A stretch of 64,000 bases of DNA from Actinomadura sp. NBRC 104412 (GTDB lineage Bacteria > Actinomycetota > Actinomycetes > Streptosporangiales > Streptosporangiaceae): NCBI RefSeq assembly GCF_030269515.1, contig NZ_BSTM01000011.1:1-64000 (forward strand), in the 5' to 3' direction. The position numbers were made by a program, and so were the translations under genes. Below are positions 59,996 through 64,000 of the stretch, piece by piece. The notes under the pieces were generated by a model that did not search any database, was not told where the DNA came from, and saw nothing but the letters and a program-made list of their open reading frames with translations. The number at the start of each line of letters is the position of its first letter. Positions within the stretch are counted from its first letter, which is position 1.

Positions 59996-61363
59996 ATGAC
60001 GGAGCTACTGGTCAAGGGCGATCATCAGCGGGCCGTGGAGGCGCTGCGGAGGTCGTACGAGGCGATCCCCGAGGGGGCGCCGGTGCGGCTGGCCAAGCGC
60101 ACCTCCAACCTCTTCCGGTGGCGGGACCCGTCGGACGCGCCGGGGCTGGACGTGTCCGGATTCGACCGGGTGCTGAGCGTCGACCCGGGGTCCCGTACCG
60201 CCGAGGTGCAGGGCATGACGACCTACGAGGACCTGGTCGACGCCACGCTGCCGCACGGGCTGATGCCCACGGTGGTGCCGCAACTCAAGACGATCACCCT
60301 GGGCGGGGCGGTGACCGGCCTCGGGATCGAGTCGACCTCGTTCCGTCTCGGGCTGCCGCACGAGGCGGTCCTGGAGATGGAGGTGCTCACCGGGGACGGG
60401 CGGATCGTCACGGCGACCCCCGACAACGAGCACCGGGACCTCTTCTTCGGCTTCCCCAACTCCTACGGGACGCTCGGCTACAGCCTCCGGCTGAAGATCG
60501 AGCTGATCCCGGTCAAGCCCTACGTGCGGCTGCGCCACCTGAGGTTCGGGGACGCGGCGGAGCTGTCCCGGGTCATCGCGAAGATCACCGAGGACGAGGC
60601 GTACGACGGCGAGCACGTCGACTTCATGGACGGCACCGTCTTCTCCGCGAACGAGCAGTACCTCACCCTCGGCACGTTCACCGACACCGCCCCTTACACG
60701 TCCGACTACACGGGCCAGCGGATCTACTACCGGTCGATCCAGGAGCGCTCGGTCGACTTCCTGACGGTCCGCGACTACATCTGGCGCTGGGACACCGACT
60801 GGTTCTGGTGTTCGGGTGCGTTCGGCGTCCAGAACCCGGTCGTGCGCAGGCTGTGGCCGGACAAGGCCAAGCGTTCGGACGTCTACCGCAAGCTCGTCGC
60901 CTACGACCGCCGTTTCCACATCATGGCGCGGGTGGACCGGTGGCGCGGCCAGCGTCCCCGCGAGGACGTCATCCAGGACATCGAGGTGCCCGTGGAGCGG
61001 CTGCCCGACTTCCTGGAGTTCTTCCACGAGAAGGTGGGGATGAGCCCGATCTGGCTGTGCCCGCTGCGCGCGCGCGACCGCTGGCCCCTCTACCCGCTCG
61101 AACCAGGGCGCACGTACGTGAACGTCGGCTTCTGGGGGACGGTCCGGCTCCCCCCGGGGCAGATACCCGAGTACCACAACAGGCTCATCGAGCGTAAGGT
61201 CGCCGCCCTGGACGCGCACAAGTCCTTGTACTCGACGTCCTTCTACAGCCGTGACGAGTTCTGGCGTCACTACGACGGGGAGACCTACCAGCGGCTCAAA
61301 AAGGCGTACGACCCCGGGAAGCGGCTTCTGGACCTCTATGACAAGTGCGTGCGCGGGCGCTAG
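59996..61363 (+). CDS. tmsA: FAD-binding oxidoreductase of 10-methyl fatty acid synthesis (TmsA-like)
   Basis: The 455-residue protein has a FAD_binding_4 domain (about residues 45-180) with 'TTYEDLVDATLPHGLMPTVV' and 'TITLGGAVTGLGIESTSFR', and a substrate domain like that of DWARF1/delta24-sterol reductases. It is followed 100 bases later by a CFA-type methyltransferase. This gene pair is known as tmsA/tmsB (or bfa/ufaA1-linked) in actinobacteria, where TmsA reduces the methylene intermediate to a 10-methyl group (tuberculostearic acid). GGAGGGG supports ATG 59996. Assignment to Tms rests on the pair. Confidence 0.85.
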   Translation: MTELLVKGDHQRAVEALRRSYEAIPEGAPVRLAKRTSNLFRWRDPSDAPGLDVSGFDRVLSVDPGSRTAEVQGMTTYEDLVDATLPHGLMPTVVPQLKTITLGGAVTGLGIESTSFRLGLPHEAVLEMEVLTGDGRIVTATPDNEHRDLFFGFPNSYGTLGYSLRLKIELIPVKPYVRLRHLRFGDAAELSRVIAKITEDEAYDGEHVDFMDGTVFSANEQYLTLGTFTDTAPYTSDYTGQRIYYRSIQERSVDFLTVRDYIWRWDTDWFWCSGAFGVQNPVVRRLWPDKAKRSDVYRKLVAYDRRFHIMARVDRWRGQRPREDVIQDIEVPVERLPDFLEFFHEKVGMSPIWLCPLRARDRWPLYPLEPGRTYVNVGFWGTVRLPPGQIPEYHNRLIERKVAALDAHKSLYSTSFYSRDEFWRHYDGETYQRLKKAYDPGKRLLDLYDKCVRGR

Positions 61364-61462
61364 CGGGTAGGACACGTCCGGGCATCGGGGGAGCCCCCAG
61401 GCTCGGCCGGGCGGTGACGCCGGCACCCCTGCGGACGGGGTGGAAAGACAGGAGGGATCATC

Positions 61463-62728
61463 ATGACGCTGGCCAGGGTCTTCGAGGAGCTTGTCGGGCC
61501 TGATACGCCAGTGGAGTTCGTCGCGTACGACGGCTCTCGCGCGGGGCGGCAGGGGGCCGCGATCCGGTTCGAGGTGCGGTCGCCGTACGCGGTGTCCTAC
61601 CTGGTGCACTCGCCTGGTTCGCTGGGACTGGCCCGCGCGTACGTCAGCGGCTACCTGGACGTCAGCGGCGACATGTACACGGCGCTGTCCACCATGACGC
61701 AGGCCCTCGGTGACGTGACGGTGAGCGACAAGCTCAAGGTGCTCCGGGAGGTCCTGAAGGACCCGTTGCTGCGCGCCGCCGTGAGCAGGCGTCTCGACCC
61801 GCCCCCACAGGAGGCGCCGTTCAGTCGCGTGCCGTCGTGGCTGCGGCACTCCAAGCGGCGCGACGCCAAGGCGATCTCGCATCACTACGACGTGTCCAAC
61901 ACCTTCTACGAGTGGGTGCTGGGGCCGTCCATGGCGTACACGTGCGCGTGCTTTCCCAAGGAAGACTCGACCCTCGAAGAGGCGCAGTACTTCAAGCACG
62001 ACCTGGTGGCCAAGAAGCTCGGTCTCAAGCCGGGCATGCGGCTGCTGGACGTGGGCTGCGGCTGGGGCGGCATGGTCATGCACGCCGCCAAGGAGTATGG
62101 GGTGAAGGCGCTGGGCGTCACCCTGTCCAAGCAGCAGGCGGAGTGGGCGCAGAAGGCCATCGCCGACCGCGGCCTGTCGGAGCTCGCCGAGGTGCGGCAC
62201 CTGGACTACCGGGACGTCACCGAGACCGGGTTCGACCGGGTCAGCTCGATCGGCCTCACCGAGCACATCGGCAAGAAGAACCTGCCCGCGTACTTTTCGT
62301 TCCTGTACGGGAAGCTCAAGCCGGGCGGGCGGCTGCTCAATCACACCATCACCCGTCCCGACAACATCGCGCCGCCGATCAAGCAGGGCGGGTTCATCAA
62401 CCGGTACGTGTTCCCCGACGGCGAGCTGGAGGGGCCGGGCTACATCCAGTCGCGGATGAACGACGCCGGCTTCGAGATCCGCCACCAGGAGAATCTGCGC
62501 GAGCACTACGCCCGTACGCTGGCGGGCTGGTGCCGCAACCTGGACGAGCACTGGGACGAGGCGGTCGCCGAGGTGGGCGAGGGCACGGCCCGGGTGTGGA
62601 AGGTCTACATGGCCGGCTGCCAGATCGGCTTCGAGCAGAACTGGATCCAGCTCCACCAGACGCTCGGCGTCAAGCTGGACGACAGCGGCGACGCCCACAT
62701 GCCGCTGCGCCCGGACTGGGGCTCCTGA
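61463..62728 (+). CDS. tmsB: CFA-synthase-family methyltransferase (TmsB/UfaA1-like)
   Basis: The 421-residue protein has an N-terminal helical lipid-binding part and a CFA-type SAM methyltransferase core: 'HHYDVSNTFYEWVLGPSMAY' near residue 135, the SAM loop 'LLDVGCGWGGMVMHAAKEYG' near 195, 'EHIGKKNLPAYF' near 270 and the C-terminal 'YMAGCQIGFEQNWIQLHQ'. It methylates the double bond of oleoyl chains in phospholipids; with TmsA the product is a 10-methyl chain. AGGAGG precedes ATG 61463. A strong terminator follows. Confidence 0.87.
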   Translation: MTLARVFEELVGPDTPVEFVAYDGSRAGRQGAAIRFEVRSPYAVSYLVHSPGSLGLARAYVSGYLDVSGDMYTALSTMTQALGDVTVSDKLKVLREVLKDPLLRAAVSRRLDPPPQEAPFSRVPSWLRHSKRRDAKAISHHYDVSNTFYEWVLGPSMAYTCACFPKEDSTLEEAQYFKHDLVAKKLGLKPGMRLLDVGCGWGGMVMHAAKEYGVKALGVTLSKQQAEWAQKAIADRGLSELAEVRHLDYRDVTETGFDRVSSIGLTEHIGKKNLPAYFSFLYGKLKPGGRLLNHTITRPDNIAPPIKQGGFINRYVFPDGELEGPGYIQSRMNDAGFEIRHQENLREHYARTLAGWCRNLDEHWDEAVAEVGEGTARVWKVYMAGCQIGFEQNWIQLHQTLGVKLDDSGDAHMPLRPDWGS

Positions 62729-62753
62729 CCCCGCGCTTTTGGGAGACCAGCGG

Positions 62754-62787
62754 AAGGCCCCGTACCGCCGCCCTGGTACGGGGCCTT
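62754..62787. terminator. Bidirectional hairpin terminator
   Basis: Perfect 13-base arms 'aaggccccgtacc' and 'ggtacggggcctt' flank an eight-base loop, halfway between the convergent tmsB and aminotransferase genes. Confidence 0.88.
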
Positions 62788-62810
62788 CGGCGTGACACCG
62801 CCGGTGGACG

Positions 62811-64000
62811 TCACATGCGCGACCACGCCTCGGTGAGGACGCCGCGCAGGATCTGCTCGATCTCGTCGAAGTGGCTCTGGTCGCAGATCAGCGGGGGCGC
62901 GAGCTGGACGACGGGGTCGCCGCGGTCGTCGGCGCGGCAGTAGAGCCCCGCCTCGTACAGGGCCCGGTCCAGGAAGCCGCGCAGCAGCCGTTCGGACTCC
63001 TCGTCGTCGAAGGTCTCCCGGGTGTCGCGGTCCTTGACCAGTTCGATGCCGTAGAAGTAGCCGTCGCCGCGCACGTCCCCGACGATCGGGAGGTCGCGCA
63101 GGCGGTCCAGGGTGGCGCGGAACGCGTCCTGGTTGCGCAGGACGTGGCCGGGCAGGTCCTCGCGCTCGAACAGGTCGAGGTTGGCCAGGGCGACGGCGGC
63201 GGACACGGGGTGCCCGCCGAACGTGTAGCCGTGGGCGAACATGGTCGTCCCGTTGCGGAACGGCTCGAACAGGGCGTCGTCCACCAGCATTCCGCCGAGC
63301 GGCGAGTACCCGGAGGTCAGGCCCTTGGCGAAGGTGATGATGTCGGGCCGGTAGCCGTACCGCTGCGCCCCGAACATCGCGCCGAGCCGTCCCCACGCGC
63401 AGATCACCTCGTCGGAGACCAGCAGCACCTCGTGGCGGTCGCAGATCTCGCGGACGCGCTGGAAGTACCCGGGCGGGGGCGGGAAGCAGCCGCCGGCGTT
63501 CTGCACGGGTTCGAGGAAGACGGCGGCGACTGTCTCCGGGCCCTCGAACTCGATGGCCTCCTCGATCCGGTCGGCGGCCCACCGCCCGAACGCCTCGGGG
63601 TCGTCCCGCAGCGCCCGGTCGGGGGCCCGGTAGAGGTTGGTGTTGGGGACGCGGAACGCGCTGGGCACCAGCGGCTCGTACGGGGCCTTCAGGTCCGGCA
63701 GGCCGGTGAGCGACAGCGCGCCGTGCGGGGTGCCGTGGTACGCGACCGCGCGGCTGATCACCTTGTGCTTGGCCGGGCGCCCGGTGAGCTTGAAGTACTG
63801 CTTGGCGAGTTTCCAGGCGCTCTCGACGGCCTCGCCGCCGCCGGTGGTGAAGAAGACCCGGTTGAGGTCGCCCGGTGCCAGCGCCGCGATCCGTTCGGCC
63901 AGCTCGGCGGCCTGCGGGTGGGCGTACGACCAGAGCGGGAAGAACGCCAGCTCGGCGGCCTGTTTCGCGGCGGCCTGCGCCAGCTCCTCGCGCCCGTGCC
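62811..64000 (-). CDS. Class III aminotransferase (omega-aminotransferase type), 5' end outside the window
   Basis: The open frame runs from the stop at 62811 to the window edge without interruption, so at least 396 residues are present and only the N-terminus is missing. Motifs are 'VFFTTGGGEAVESAWKLAKQ', 'YHGTPHGALSLTG', 'VLLVSDEVICAWGRLGAMFG' and the PLP lysine in 'IITFAKGLTSGYSPLGGML'. The enzyme belongs to the aspartate aminotransferase-like class III group that includes putrescine, beta-alanine and taurine-pyruvate transaminases; the amine substrate cannot be told from sequence. The ATG inside the frame at 63761 is not the true start. Confidence 0.92.
   Translation of the reverse strand, partial: HGREELAQAAAKQAAELAFFPLWSYAHPQAAELAERIAALAPGDLNRVFFTTGGGEAVESAWKLAKQYFKLTGRPAKHKVISRAVAYHGTPHGALSLTGLPDLKAPYEPLVPSAFRVPNTNLYRAPDRALRDDPEAFGRWAADRIEEAIEFEGPETVAAVFLEPVQNAGGCFPPPPGYFQRVREICDRHEVLLVSDEVICAWGRLGAMFGAQRYGYRPDIITFAKGLTSGYSPLGGMLVDDALFEPFRNGTTMFAHGYTFGGHPVSAAVALANLDLFEREDLPGHVLRNQDAFRATLDRLRDLPIVGDVRGDGYFYGIELVKDRDTRETFDDEESERLLRGFLDRALYEAGLYCRADDRGDPVVQLAPPLICDQSHFDEIEQILRGVLTEAWSRM

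Noticed and set aside
60005..62698. An 897-codon minus-strand frame opposite tmsA and tmsB
   Set aside because: Shadow of two well-defined plus-strand genes.

Overview
The window is high-GC actinobacterial DNA. The best match I can argue for is a member of the Thermomonosporaceae/Streptosporangiales, for example Actinomadura-like. This rests on a conservon-type nitrate-sensor kinase with a DUF742 partner, an XRE/DUF397/ATP-binding regulatory locus, two RsbRD-PucR-type regulators, a complete mce lipid-import operon, and a FAD-protein/methyltransferase pair of the type that makes 10-methyl branched fatty acids. Genus assignment is inference; no database was searched.

Layout. 0-0.6 kb: the 3' end of a 23S rRNA gene, a 5S rRNA gene and its terminator. 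0.6-9.2 kb: a DUF523 protein, an orphan cytochrome c oxidase subunit I, a decayed methyltransferase, a SpoIIE-type phosphatase, and a three-gene signalling operon (NIT-domain kinase, DUF742 protein, lipoprotein binding protein). 9.2-15.3 kb: a TetR-diiron oxygenase-SDR operon divergent from an ABC exporter. 15.4-23.6 kb: an AlaA-like aminotransferase, a PPOx-fold protein, a DinG helicase, a surface protein with a Pro/Asp/Ser/Thr stalk, and two paralogous PucR-type regulators.

24-32.4 kb is an accessory region. It contains a tandem segmental duplication carrying a small exported protein (one intact copy, one frameshifted copy) and an exported DUF6801-like protein (one intact copy, one remnant). 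These are followed by two overlapping sulfotransferase-family genes and another exported protein that resembles one module of the large one. A palindrome, CTACCG-N2-CGGTAG, is kept in both duplicated leader regions.

32.4-39.2 kb is a mosaic of small, duplicated and decayed genes. It includes DinB and SRPBCC proteins, a cysteine-containing lipoprotein, a duplicated leader segment, and an XRE regulator followed by four overlapping DUF397 genes plus a truncated fifth. Two more DUF397 pseudogenes lie 2 kb away. An anti-sigma-like ATP-binding protein is divergent from the XRE gene. 39.2-42.9 kb: a B12-type radical SAM protein, small membrane ORFs, a GNAT protein and a THUMP-type RNA methyltransferase preceded by a nine-codon ORF.

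43.3-55.5 kb is a continuous mce operon: ATPase, two YrbE permeases, MceA-F and four Mce-associated proteins. Most junctions overlap by 1-4 bases. 55.5-64 kb: a DUF4192 protein with a repetitive insertion, a transposase remnant, a G-rich tract, a conserved small protein, a polysaccharide deacetylase, a DUF1707/DUF4870-like membrane protein, the TmsA/TmsB-like pair for 10-methyl fatty acids, a strong bidirectional terminator, and a class III aminotransferase that runs off the right edge.
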